Positions 26,723 through 34,681 of a stretch of 64,000 nt of DNA are shown here, piece by piece. The stretch is taken from positions 1 through 64,000 of the forward strand of contig JAFQMF010000017.1 of assembly GCA_017396395.1 (NCBI GenBank), given 5' to 3'. This stretch comes from Clostridia bacterium. GTDB lineage: Bacteria; Bacillota; Clostridia; RUG12999. The notes under the pieces were generated by a model. That model saw nothing but the letters and a program-made list of their open reading frames with translations. It ran no database searches and was not told the DNA's origin. Numbering within the stretch: the stretch's first letter is position 1; every line of letters begins with the position of its first letter. The translations under genes were made by a program, and so were the position numbers.

Positions 26723-27089
26723 TACTTTTTTCCTCCTTGTTACATATTTCATACATAGACTTAGGAAGCTTTTTATTGTACTTATCCTTATTTATATCAA
26801 GAAGATAAGCAAGTTTTTCAATACCCTTACCGGGATTTGCAATAATATGCGAAACTAAATATTTTCCATTAGCCTTTGCGTACTGTACACCTGCATCAAC
26901 AGCTGCACGCACATCAGAAACATCGCCTTCCATTTTTACAACCATAACAAGTGGTGCGGGAACGTCTGCACTTTTTGGTCTTGTTCGGTCAAAGGCAATT
27001 ATCTTAACATTTGCAGCTTTTGCGGCAATATCAGCAACCTTAACTGCCAAAGAAAAGCTGTAAACTTCAATCATTCCTAAAGCCTTCAT
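26715..27089 (-). CDS. BMC-H shell protein with C-terminal tail
   Basis: A BMC domain (about residues 1-95; ALGMIEVYSFSLAVKVADIAAKAANVKIIAF) followed by a charged tail of about 28 residues (KYNKKLPKSMYEICNKEEKS). The region MEGDVSDVRAAVDAG replaces the usual pore segment. The tail could bind cargo or the neighbouring tile. The length of 124 residues is longer than canonical BMC-H. It overlaps the next gene by 8 bases. Confidence 0.85.
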   Translation of the reverse strand: MKALGMIEVYSFSLAVKVADIAAKAANVKIIAFDRTRPKSADVPAPLVMVVKMEGDVSDVRAAVDAGVQYAKANGKYLVSHIIANPGKGIEKLAYLLDINKDKYNKKLPKSMYEICNKEEKSNA

Positions 27090-27116
27090 AATTTATTTCC
27101 CTTCTTTTTTCGTATA

Positions 27117-28502
27117 TTATACTATGTGTAAACCATCTACAAGAACGCATCTGCGTTGTCTTGTAAAGGAACGAGTGCAAGTAAGACCTTCACCTGTTGG
27201 CCCTGCAATAGTAAAGGTTGTATGACCTTCGCCGCCTGCACCGATACCTGCATAAGAAGGAGCATTTTTAACAAATATTGTTGTTTCAACTGCCTTTGCA
27301 AATCTTGTAAGGTGGTCAACATTCTTAGAATGGATATGTGCAGAATGTCTGTTGCCATGCTCAGCTTTAACAGCCATTTCAATAGCCTGGTCAATATCCT
27401 TAACTCGTACAATTGCAAGAATAGGCATCATCATTTCAACCTGAACAAATGGGTGATTTTCATCTGTTTCACAAATGATAAGCTTAGGGTCTGCATCTAT
27501 TCCAATTTCCTTAAGGAAAAGCTTAGCATCCTTTCCAACCCATTTTTTATTAATAGAGAATTTGCCATCCTTTTCTACAAGACAAACCTTTTTAAGCTGT
27601 TCAATCTGGTCACCTTTAATAAGGTATGCACCTGCAGAAATCATACTTAAAATAAGCTCGTCTGTAATATTATCAAATGCAAAACATTCTTTTTCTGCAA
27701 TACAGGGAAGGTTATTGTCAAAGCTTGCACCATTAACAATATCTCTGCCTGCTTTTGCTATATCTGCTGTGTCATCAACAATAACAGGAGGGTTACCTGC
27801 ACCTGCTCCGATTGCTTTCTTTCCAGAGGAAAGAAGTGCCTTAACAACACCTGGCCCGCCTGTTGCAACAAGCATTTTTACAATTGGTGACTGCATCATT
27901 TCGTTAGAGCTTTCGTGAGTAGGCTTTTTAACTGAAACAACAAGGTTTTCAGGTCCGCCTGCCTCTAATATAGCACGGTTAACAAGGTCAACTGCGTAAT
28001 TTGCAACTTCACAAGCATTTGGGTGAGGGTTAAATACAACTGCATTACCCCCTGCAATCATACCGATAGAGTTACATATAACTGTTTCACTTGGGTTGGT
28101 AGAAGGTGTGATTGAACCGATAACACCAAAAGGAGCCATCTCAATAAGAGTCATACCATCGTCACCTGTGTAAACTCTGGGCTGTAAATCTTCTGTACCG
28201 GGAGTTTTGTTTGCAACAAGCTGATGCTTGATTGTTTTATCAACAACTCTGCCCATACCTGTTTCCTTAACTCCTAAAACTGCCATCTGCTCTGCTTCTT
28301 CAAGAGTAAGTCTTCTGATAGCAGAAATCATCTTTTCTCTCTGCTCAACACTGTAGCTGCGATACTGCTTATATGCTTTATCAACTGCTGCAAGAGCTTC
28401 TGCCATTGTATCAAAAACACCAAGCTGTTTTTTGCCGCTTACAGTATTCATATTACGAATGACACTTTCAACGATTTCGGAAATTTTTGCTTCGTTTATC
28501 AT
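27117..28502 (-). CDS. pduP: CoA-acylating propionaldehyde dehydrogenase (PduP type)
   Basis: Oxidises propionaldehyde with NAD+ and CoA to propionyl-CoA. The catalytic cysteine lies in DNNLPCIAEKE. The GGPGVVKALLSSGKKAIGAG cofactor segment is typical of PduP/EutE. Residues 1-20 (MINEAKISEIVESVIRNMNT) are an encapsulation-type helix joined by a short linker. 461 residues. It works with PduL, the shell and the alcohol dehydrogenase, which would recycle its NADH. Confidence 0.95.
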   Translation of the reverse strand: MINEAKISEIVESVIRNMNTVSGKKQLGVFDTMAEALAAVDKAYKQYRSYSVEQREKMISAIRRLTLEEAEQMAVLGVKETGMGRVVDKTIKHQLVANKTPGTEDLQPRVYTGDDGMTLIEMAPFGVIGSITPSTNPSETVICNSIGMIAGGNAVVFNPHPNACEVANYAVDLVNRAILEAGGPENLVVSVKKPTHESSNEMMQSPIVKMLVATGGPGVVKALLSSGKKAIGAGAGNPPVIVDDTADIAKAGRDIVNGASFDNNLPCIAEKECFAFDNITDELILSMISAGAYLIKGDQIEQLKKVCLVEKDGKFSINKKWVGKDAKLFLKEIGIDADPKLIICETDENHPFVQVEMMMPILAIVRVKDIDQAIEMAVKAEHGNRHSAHIHSKNVDHLTRFAKAVETTIFVKNAPSYAGIGAGGEGHTTFTIAGPTGEGLTCTRSFTRQRRCVLVDGLHIV

Positions 28503-28533
28503 TTATATACACCTCGTTTACAGTTTTCATATT

Positions 28534-29082
28534 TTAAAGGATACTCTCCCACAATTTCTTATCCGGTCTTGGAATTACAGAGCTGTTTAAATACATTCCC
28601 TTTTCTCCCACTGCCATTTTTGCTTTTTCAATTGCCGCTGTTACCGCTGCAACCTCTCCTGTAATAAACATATAGGATTTTCCGCACATACCTCTTGCTA
28701 TTCTAAGCTCAATAAGGTCAACCACTGCGGTTTTTGCTGCAACATCTGCTGCAACAATTATTTCAGATGCGTTAAAGGTTTCCAGCACACCCAGAGCATT
28801 TACTTCTCCAACAGGTACTGCTCCATATATTGCAGGAAAAATAGATTCATGGGGATTACCTAATACAAATGAACCTATAAGTCCGTCCCCGAATCTTGAT
28901 TTTGATGACTCTACAGATGCTTTAACAGCACTTAAATCACCTTTAATAATTACAATATATTTTCCCGGGCAAACTGTCTGTGCCTCGATGATATCAACTT
29001 CTGAGGTTTTTACCATAAGGTCTGCCGCCTGAACACCGGTAGAAACTGTTTGATATTCTACCATTCCGATTGCACTACTCAT
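28534..29082 (-). CDS. pduT: BMC-T shell protein PduT, probable Fe-S pore
   Basis: 182 residues with two tandem BMC domains (starting IGMVEYQTVSTGVQAAD and LGVLETFNASEIIVAAD). Cys38 in TVCPGKY is at the position of the Salmonella PduT cysteine that holds a 4Fe-4S cluster in the trimer pore. The neighbour PduS fits a role in electron transfer across the shell. Confidence 0.92.
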   Translation of the reverse strand: MSSAIGMVEYQTVSTGVQAADLMVKTSEVDIIEAQTVCPGKYIVIIKGDLSAVKASVESSKSRFGDGLIGSFVLGNPHESIFPAIYGAVPVGEVNALGVLETFNASEIIVAADVAAKTAVVDLIELRIARGMCGKSYMFITGEVAAVTAAIEKAKMAVGEKGMYLNSSVIPRPDKKLWESIL

Positions 29083-29087
29083 TAGTA

Positions 29088-30443
29088 TTAATCACCATCC
29101 TTTACATCTGTTTTAATAATTACAAATTTATCTGTTACTCTTTGTACAGTACCATTTACCGACGAGTGAACAAAAGCACCAAGACTTTTTTCATCTACTC
29201 TACCGATAACCTGACCTGTCTTTACTTTATCCCCCTCTTTAAGGTCTGTTTTAGCAGGTGCACCAATATGCTGGCTAAGCATTATCTTAACCTTTTTAGG
29301 TGTTGCTGATTTATCCTCAAAGGGTGCAGGTCTGTCATATTTTCCAAGTCCCAGCCTTGTTACTATTCTGTAAGTGGGAACCCGTCTGTACTTTCTTTCT
29401 TTTAATACTCCCACTCCTTTAACATCTTTAGGAGGAGTATAGCCCTCTGCTCGAAGGCCTGCTTTATATTCACCTATAAGCGTTCTGGGAGATAATCCCT
29501 GACCGCAGGCATACATTTCACATATTCCGCACTGGGAACAGTAAACTGTATTTATAAGTGGTGCTACATTTCTTGTTACTCCCGATGTTGCTGAACGCAT
29601 AAAATCACTAGGATTAATGGGATGACCAAGTAAATGTCTGGGGCAAAGATCAGTACACATTCTGCACTGACAGCAAGATGCCATAGCACGTTTTAAATCT
29701 ATTGAAATGTTAGCTGTTTTCTTATTTATAACGTGGTGATTTTTAGGAAGTACCACCACAGCGTTTGTTGTTTTGGTTACAACATCAAATGGGTTTGCGA
29801 TTTTTCCCATCATAGGCCCGCCATTTATATATGCTGGGTCTTTTACAGTTGCTCCCCCTGCCATATCTACAAGTTCCTTAAGTGTTATACCCAAAGGAAC
29901 CTGAAGAGTTGTGGGATTTGCAACCTCTCCGGTAATGGTTACATACTTTGTTGTAACCGGTTTATTATTTTTAATTATGTTGTATGCATTAAGCATAGTT
30001 TCAACATTGAATACAGTTACTCCTACTGATATGGGAAGAGCACCCGGCTCTACTACTCTGCCGGTTGTTTCGTAAATCAGAACAACCTCGTCCCCTGTAG
30101 GATAGAAAGATTTCATTTCTGATATTTTAATATTCGGGAAATTATCCTTCTCTGCTGCAAGTGCCTGAAGGGCTGCAGTATAAGAAGATTTAATTCCTAC
30201 AATAATGTTCTGTGCACCTACTGCCTCTGCAACAATTTCAAGTGCCGAAAGAATTTCATAAGTATTAATCTCAAGAACTTGTCTATGAAGTCTAAGGAGT
30301 GGTTCACATTCGGCACAGTTCAGGATTATTGTGTCAGCTTTTTCATCAAGCTTGGCATAAGAAGGAAATCCTGCACCGCCTGCACCTACAACTCCGCCCT
30401 CTTTTAAAAGGGTTTTAAGCTTAGTAAGTTCCATCTTATTCAA
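29088..30443 (-). CDS. pduS: PduS-like flavin/Fe-S oxidoreductase
   Basis: 451 residues related to RnfC and PduS. In order: an N-terminal glycine-rich flavin/NADH segment (GGVVGAGGAGFPSYAKL), a central SLBB-like part, two 4Fe-4S sites (CCQCRMCTDLCP and CSQCGICEMYACG) and a C-terminal biotinyl-like hinge (AFVHSSVNGTVQRV). In B12 systems PduS reduces cobalamin. Here the dehydratase is a radical enzyme, so PduS more likely feeds electrons to the activase. That role is inference. It overlaps the BMC-P gene by 8 bases. Confidence 0.92.
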   Translation of the reverse strand: MNKMELTKLKTLLKEGGVVGAGGAGFPSYAKLDEKADTIILNCAECEPLLRLHRQVLEINTYEILSALEIVAEAVGAQNIIVGIKSSYTAALQALAAEKDNFPNIKISEMKSFYPTGDEVVLIYETTGRVVEPGALPISVGVTVFNVETMLNAYNIIKNNKPVTTKYVTITGEVANPTTLQVPLGITLKELVDMAGGATVKDPAYINGGPMMGKIANPFDVVTKTTNAVVVLPKNHHVINKKTANISIDLKRAMASCCQCRMCTDLCPRHLLGHPINPSDFMRSATSGVTRNVAPLINTVYCSQCGICEMYACGQGLSPRTLIGEYKAGLRAEGYTPPKDVKGVGVLKERKYRRVPTYRIVTRLGLGKYDRPAPFEDKSATPKKVKIMLSQHIGAPAKTDLKEGDKVKTGQVIGRVDEKSLGAFVHSSVNGTVQRVTDKFVIIKTDVKDGD

Positions 30444-30699
30444 CTACTCCATCCTGTCCTTCATCAACAATTCCCACAATAGCAGCGTCAATAGGACTAT
30501 TATCCATATTGCATCCTACTCTTGCCGCACTGCCCATAGCTACAAGTACAGTTTCGCCTATGCCTGCACCTATCATATCAACAGCAACAAATTTACCCTT
30601 GCTTTTGTCAATAGGAGCTACTACCATAAACTTACTTCCTATTAAATTGTCCTGTTTTCTTGTGGAAACGATGCTTCCGGTAACTTTTCCAACTATCAT
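30436..30699 (-). CDS. BMC-P vertex protein (EutN/CcmL family)
   Basis: 87 residues forming the pentamer that caps shell vertices. The family body MIVGKVTGSIVSTRKQDNLIG...GETVLVAMGSAAR and the C-terminal PIDAAIVGIVD are clear. It is the only BMC-P gene of the locus. Confidence 0.94.
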   Translation of the reverse strand: MIVGKVTGSIVSTRKQDNLIGSKFMVVAPIDKSKGKFVAVDMIGAGIGETVLVAMGSAARVGCNMDNSPIDAAIVGIVDEGQDGVVE

Positions 30700-30724
30700 C
30701 TTGTAAACCTCGCCTTCAATAAAT

Positions 30725-30793
30725 AAAGGCTACTTCCTTTCTTGGAATATAGGTTGCCTTTAATAAGGCGGAGGGAGAATTTCTCTCCGCCTT
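30725..30793 (-). other. two stem-loops between shell genes
   Basis: Hairpin one: AAAGGC/GCCTTT at 30725-30761. Hairpin two: AAGGCGGAG/CTCCGCCTT at 30765-30793. Neither has a T-run on the minus strand. They lie in the 130-base gap between the extended BMC-H gene and the BMC-P gene and may stabilise or process the mRNA so that hexamer genes outnumber downstream products. Confidence 0.6.
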
Positions 30794-30829
30794 ACATAAA
30801 GCAATTAAAAAACATATTCTACCTATTTA

Positions 30830-31240
30830 TTACTTAATAGCAGGTAAAATCTTCTCAACATCATCGTGAGGTCTGGGGATTACGTGTGTAGCAATAAGTT
30901 CGCCAAGGTGAGAAGCAGAGTTTGCACCAGCTTCAACAGCGGACTTAACAGCACCTACATCTCCTCTAACCATAACAGTTACAAGACCTGAACCGATTTT
31001 TTCTGTACCTACAAGTGTTACGTTTGCAGCTTTAAGCATTGCATCAGCAGCCTCAATAGAAGCTACTAAACCTCTTGTTTCTACCATACCAAGTGCCTGT
31101 TGTACCATTTTTATTTCCTCCTTGATTTTAATTTCTTTAATTTCTGTAGCTACTGCAGGAGCTGCCTTTGACGCAGTTTTTGCTGCAGTTGCTTTTCCGG
31201 TTGACTTACCGGATGTTTTTGCAGTTGATTTTTCTGCCAT
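30830..31240 (-). CDS. BMC-H shell protein with two in-frame starts (extended and short forms)
   Basis: The frame of 136 residues has a canonical BMC-H domain from M45 ([20 protein letters not shown]). It is preceded by 44 residues rich in Lys, Thr, Ala and Ser, ending in the charged helix-like [13 protein letters not shown]. Both starts are well equipped: AGAGGTG 7 bases before ATG 31240, and AAGGAGG 8 bases before ATG 31108. So a 136-residue and a 92-residue form are both expected. The domain is a close paralogue of the gene just upstream. This resembles PduB/PduB', where the longer N-terminus ties shell to cargo. Confidence 0.9.
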   Translation of the reverse strand: MAEKSTAKTSGKSTGKATAAKTASKAAPAVATEIKEIKIKEEIKMVQQALGMVETRGLVASIEAADAMLKAANVTLVGTEKIGSGLVTVMVRGDVGAVKSAVEAGANSASHLGELIATHVIPRPHDDVEKILPAIK

Positions 31241-31257
31241 TTTATATCACCTCTTAA

Positions 31258-31533
31258 TTAGAACTTAGGTAATATTTTTTCAACATCATCGTGGGGTCTG
31301 GGAATTACGTGTACAGCTACAAGTTCGCCAAGCTTCTGAGCAGCAGCTCCGCCAACTTCTGTAGCAGCCTTAACTGCACCTACGTCGCCTCTAACCATAA
31401 CGCTTACAAGACCTGAACCGATTTTTTCTGTGCCGATAAGTGTAACCTCAGCAGCTTTAACCATTGCATCAGCAGCCTCGATTGATGCGATAAGACCTCT
31501 TGTTTCTACCATTCCTAATGCTTCCTGTGCCAT
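31258..31533 (-). CDS. major BMC-H shell protein (PduA/PduJ-like)
   Basis: 91 residues, a canonical BMC domain ([54 protein letters not shown]). It should be the bulk hexamer tile of the shell. Its sequence nearly matches the BMC domain of the next gene, pointing to tandem duplication. Confidence 0.95.
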   Translation of the reverse strand: MAQEALGMVETRGLIASIEAADAMVKAAEVTLIGTEKIGSGLVSVMVRGDVGAVKAATEVGGAAAQKLGELVAVHVIPRPHDDVEKILPKF

Positions 31534-31558
31534 TGTTTTTTCCTCCTATTTTTTAATC

Positions 31559-33172
31559 TTATTCATTTACTATTGCGATTTTTATACCTTCCTTATTAAG
31601 GTTGGTAATATGGGCTTCGTTAATCTTATCAAGTGGGAACTTATGAGTGATAAGCTCGCTCATTGGAAGACCGATAGCCTTTGCACGTTTAAGAAAATCA
31701 AATGTTGTAGCATAGTCACGAAGTGTATATACCCATGAACCAACAGTTGTAATTTCCTTTGCACATATGTCAAAGTGGGGATTGATTGTCGCATCTCCAC
31801 CATTGATAAAGAATCCAAGCTCGCAAAGTCCGCCACCGTTTCTGATGAACTTATAAATATTTGCGTGAGCAACCGGTGAACCTGTGCACTGGAATGCAAA
31901 GTCGGCATAATATCCGCCAAATGCTTCCTTAACACCCTCTGCAAGAGCATCAGCACCTTTATACTTTGTGAAATCTACTGATTTCTCAGCGCCCATCTTC
32001 TTTGCAAATTCAAGACGCTGTGCATCGCCGTCCACTGCTACAATGTTTTCAATACCCATTGTACGAAGAACTGCAATACAAATAAGACCGATAGGTCCGC
32101 ATCCCTGTACAGCTACTCTGCTGTTGAAACGAAGAATTCCTGTGGATTTCGCTCTTTCAACTGCATGTATAAGAACTGCACATGGTTCTATAAGTATTCT
32201 TGAATCAAGATCAAGGTCACTTACATTAAAGATTGTAGAACCGCCTCTTACTAAAATGTAATCAGCAAACCAACCGTTAAGATGAATATCATCATCAGGA
32301 AGAAGTCCGTAAACGTCTGCACCGCCTACGTTCTGCTTGTTTAAATCGTACATTGTAATATCAGGATTATCCTTGAATATCATACAAGTAACAATTTTAT
32401 CACCTACATTAAGAGGTTTTCCTGCACTATCCTTCTTAACATTTTTACCCATTTTAACAATTTCGCCTGTACCCTCGTGTCCTAAAACAACCGGAATAAG
32501 ACCAAATGGGTCACGTTTAAATTCGTGAGCATCTGTTCCGCATACGCCACAGCCTTCAACTTTAACAAGAACATCATCATCCCCTACTTCGGGCATTGGA
32601 TATTCTTTAATGTCATAATGTTCAAGTGAAGTAAGCATAGCAACTCTTGATGTTGCGGGAACATCTTTAGAAGCTGTTTTTCCAGCAGGTGCTGATGTAT
32701 TCATATTTGAAAGCACTTGCTTTACAATAGCTTCAATATCTTTAGAATTGATATCCATTGTTTTTCTCCTATCTGACAAAGGGGGTTCCTTTATCGTTTT
32801 TTTACAAAGCTCCTGCAAAGATATCTTTTTAAAACCCATAGTGGAGTTTAAAGCTTTTGCCTTTTCCTGTGCCTGCTCCCTTGTTCCTGCCCTTATAATA
32901 CGAAGTATATCACTGGGATTTTTTCGCATAAGCGGGTGAGATTCAGTAACAACCGCCAGAAAATAGCCATTTGCAGATTTATTAATAAGCTCATTTTGCT
33001 TGGTTTTTGGCAAAACCCTTGCACCCTGTTCTACTATGTAATACATAAGTTCATCACAAGTATCTTCAGAAGCAATTATTACTCCATCCTTCACAAGGTT
33101 TACGGCAAACTTTGCAAGCAATTTTAAATTTGTACCCGAGTGTGAAATAACAAGTGTCTTATCTATAAGCAC
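31559..33172 (-). CDS. microcompartment alcohol dehydrogenase fused to an unknown N-terminal domain
   Basis: A 537-residue frame. From M139 it is a zinc-dependent medium-chain dehydrogenase of about 399 residues (zinc site CGVCGTDAHEF, GHEGTGEIVKMG; cofactor site VQGCGPIGLICIAVLRTMG), headed by an encapsulation-type helix MDINSKDIEAIVKQVLSNMN. It would reduce lactaldehyde to propanediol, or propionaldehyde to propanol. Residues 1-138 are a domain I do not recognise. The GTG start at 33172 has GAGGAG 5 bases upstream and overlaps the HbpS stop. A second strong site, AGGAG, lies 7 bases before ATG 32758. Both a fusion and a short dehydrogenase may be made. Confidence 0.85.
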   Translation of the reverse strand: MLIDKTLVISHSGTNLKLLAKFAVNLVKDGVIIASEDTCDELMYYIVEQGARVLPKTKQNELINKSANGYFLAVVTESHPLMRKNPSDILRIIRAGTREQAQEKAKALNSTMGFKKISLQELCKKTIKEPPLSDRRKTMDINSKDIEAIVKQVLSNMNTSAPAGKTASKDVPATSRVAMLTSLEHYDIKEYPMPEVGDDDVLVKVEGCGVCGTDAHEFKRDPFGLIPVVLGHEGTGEIVKMGKNVKKDSAGKPLNVGDKIVTCMIFKDNPDITMYDLNKQNVGGADVYGLLPDDDIHLNGWFADYILVRGGSTIFNVSDLDLDSRILIEPCAVLIHAVERAKSTGILRFNSRVAVQGCGPIGLICIAVLRTMGIENIVAVDGDAQRLEFAKKMGAEKSVDFTKYKGADALAEGVKEAFGGYYADFAFQCTGSPVAHANIYKFIRNGGGLCELGFFINGGDATINPHFDICAKEITTVGSWVYTLRDYATTFDFLKRAKAIGLPMSELITHKFPLDKINEAHITNLNKEGIKIAIVNE

Positions 33173-33651
33173 TTAATCTCCTCCTCAAGTACACTTGCAC
33201 CAAAATCCGCAAGTGCAGTATCCTGCTCCTCGCTTCCTCCCGAAACTCCAAGTCCGCCGATTATCTTACCTCTGTAAATAAGAGGTACGCCTCCTCCGAA
33301 TATTACTATCTGTCCGTTATTGGTAAACTGAATACCATATAAGGACTCTCCCGGCTGGGCAAGAGTTTTCAGCTTCTTGGTGGACATTTTCAGTGCAACA
33401 ACCGTGTACGCTTTCTGTAACGCCACATCATAACTTGCAATATAAGAATCATCTGTACATTCCACCAAAACTGGTCTTGCAGATGTGTTTGATATTGCAA
33501 CAACCGGCTTCACTCCCATTTCCTTTGCTTTTGCCTCCACTCTCAGGGCGAGACGTTTTGCAAGAGCAAGAGTCATTTCGGTTATATCAGCGGGACAGAG
33601 TTGCTCTTTTACCACACGGCTTACAATCTGTTCCAGCTCGTTATTATTCAT
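33163..33651 (-). CDS. GlcG/HbpS-family protein with N-terminal encapsulation helix
   Basis: 162 residues. The body (LALRVEAKAKEMGVKPVVAISNTSARPVLVE...GGVPLIYRGKIIGGLGVSGGS) is the GlcG/HbpS/PduO C-terminal domain (DUF336), in some members heme-binding. Residues 1-18 (MNNNELEQIVSRVVKEQL) have the pattern of the cargo helices of this locus. Role in the compartment unknown. It starts 11 bases after the aldolase stop. Confidence 0.88.
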   Translation of the reverse strand: MNNNELEQIVSRVVKEQLCPADITEMTLALAKRLALRVEAKAKEMGVKPVVAISNTSARPVLVECTDDSYIASYDVALQKAYTVVALKMSTKKLKTLAQPGESLYGIQFTNNGQIVIFGGGVPLIYRGKIIGGLGVSGGSEEQDTALADFGASVLEEEIKCL

Positions 33652-33662
33652 TTTACAGCTCC

Positions 33663-34463
33663 TTATTTACCAAGCTGTTCCATAACCTTTTTGGTTATAG
33701 CAGCGATAACATCTTCGTCTGCACCGCCACAAGAACCGTGACAAGAGCCGCCGCAACCGTGACAGCTGGGAAGTCCTGCAGCCTTGTTGGGACAAACGTC
33801 AGCAGGGTGTTTACCCTTAAGACCAAACTGTCTTCTGATTTCATAAAGTCTTTCAACCTGAGCCTTAGAAAGTTCCTTAGGACCGCCAAGCTGATTTGCT
33901 TTGTAAAGAAGTTCTGCATAGAATTCAAGAGATTCCATCTTATGATAAGCGTTAAGAAGAGAATCGGAGAATGCAAGAGCACCATGGTTCTCTAAAAGAA
34001 CTGCATCATAATATTCAAGATACTTTTCAACCTGATCAGGAATTTCTTCTGTTGAAGGAGTTCCGTAAGGAGCAATTGGCACGCAGCCAAGAGCAATTAC
34101 AGCTTCAGGCATAATAGGCTGTGTAAGAGGGATGCCTGCAATCGCAAAAGCTGTTGCATAGCTGGGATGAGCATGAACAACTGATGTAACGTCAGGTCTC
34201 TTCTTATAAACACGCATATGCATCTTAATTTCAGAAGAGGGCTTAAAGCCTGCATTTGCCTGAATTACTTTACCTTCAGCATCTACTTTACAGATGTATT
34301 CGGGTGTCATGAATCCTTTACTTACACCTGTAGGTGTGCAAAGAAATTCGTTGTCAGAGATTTTAACAGAGATATTACCATCATTTGCAGCAACCATGCC
34401 TCTGTTGTAAATTCTCTTACCAATTTCGCAGATTTGTTTTTTGATTTCGTATTCCGATACCAT
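33663..34463 (-). CDS. class II aldolase, L-fuculose/L-rhamnulose-1-phosphate type, with targeting tail
   Basis: Cleaves fuculose- or rhamnulose-1-phosphate to DHAP and lactaldehyde. The class II aldolase/adducin core holds the zinc site HAHPSYA with ENHGALA and the catalytic segments AANDGNISV and PSSEIKMHMRVY. After about residue 215 comes a Cys/His-rich linker (C224, C234, H235, C237, C241, H242, C245), then a terminal amphipathic helix DVIAAITKKVMEQLGK of encapsulation type. The core is standard; the 50-residue tail is the addition. It is the first gene of the second transcription unit. Which sugar phosphate is preferred is undecided. Confidence 0.92.
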   Translation of the reverse strand: MVSEYEIKKQICEIGKRIYNRGMVAANDGNISVKISDNEFLCTPTGVSKGFMTPEYICKVDAEGKVIQANAGFKPSSEIKMHMRVYKKRPDVTSVVHAHPSYATAFAIAGIPLTQPIMPEAVIALGCVPIAPYGTPSTEEIPDQVEKYLEYYDAVLLENHGALAFSDSLLNAYHKMESLEFYAELLYKANQLGGPKELSKAQVERLYEIRRQFGLKGKHPADVCPNKAAGLPSCHGCGGSCHGSCGGADEDVIAAITKKVMEQLGK

Positions 34464-34524
34464 TTTACATTTCTCCTTTTTTATTTATTAAAGTAATATA
34501 TTTTTTACCACTTTTATCATAATA

Positions 34525-34554
34525 ATTTTACCACATATAATGTGAGGTTGTCAA
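34525..34554 (-). promoter_or_regulatory. promoter of the aldolase-shell transcription unit
   Basis: On the minus strand TTGACA (34549-34554), 18 bases, TAAAAT (34525-34530). The spacer contains the inverted repeat CACAT-TAT-ATGTG, a possible operator. Confidence 0.75.
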
Positions 34555-34560
34555 TAGAAT

Positions 34561-34678
34561 TTTCTGTTTTTTTCTGTTTTTTTAATCGTTTTTGTTGTTT
34601 TTGTCTGTTTTACATCTTTGAAACACAGATTTTATACAACTTTTGTATTGTTTTCACATTAAAAACACAGAAACAAAC
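34561..34678 (-). promoter_or_regulatory. candidate operator cluster upstream of the aldolase promoter
   Basis: AAACACAGA occurs at 34621-34629 and AAAACACAGAAAC at about 34664-34676 (TCTGTGTTT on the minus strand), and CTGTTTTT occurs twice at 34564-34581. The same word recurs upstream of the dehydratase unit at 39.3 kb. DeoR-type repressors bind clusters of such repeats, and this operon encodes one. Confidence 0.5.
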
Positions 34679-34681
34679 TTT

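Noticed and set aside
33393-33995. 200-residue plus-strand gene opposite the aldolase and HbpS genes
   Set aside because: It lies wholly antisense to two well-supported genes, has no ribosome-binding site and reads as a low-complexity Cys/Leu/Ser shadow.
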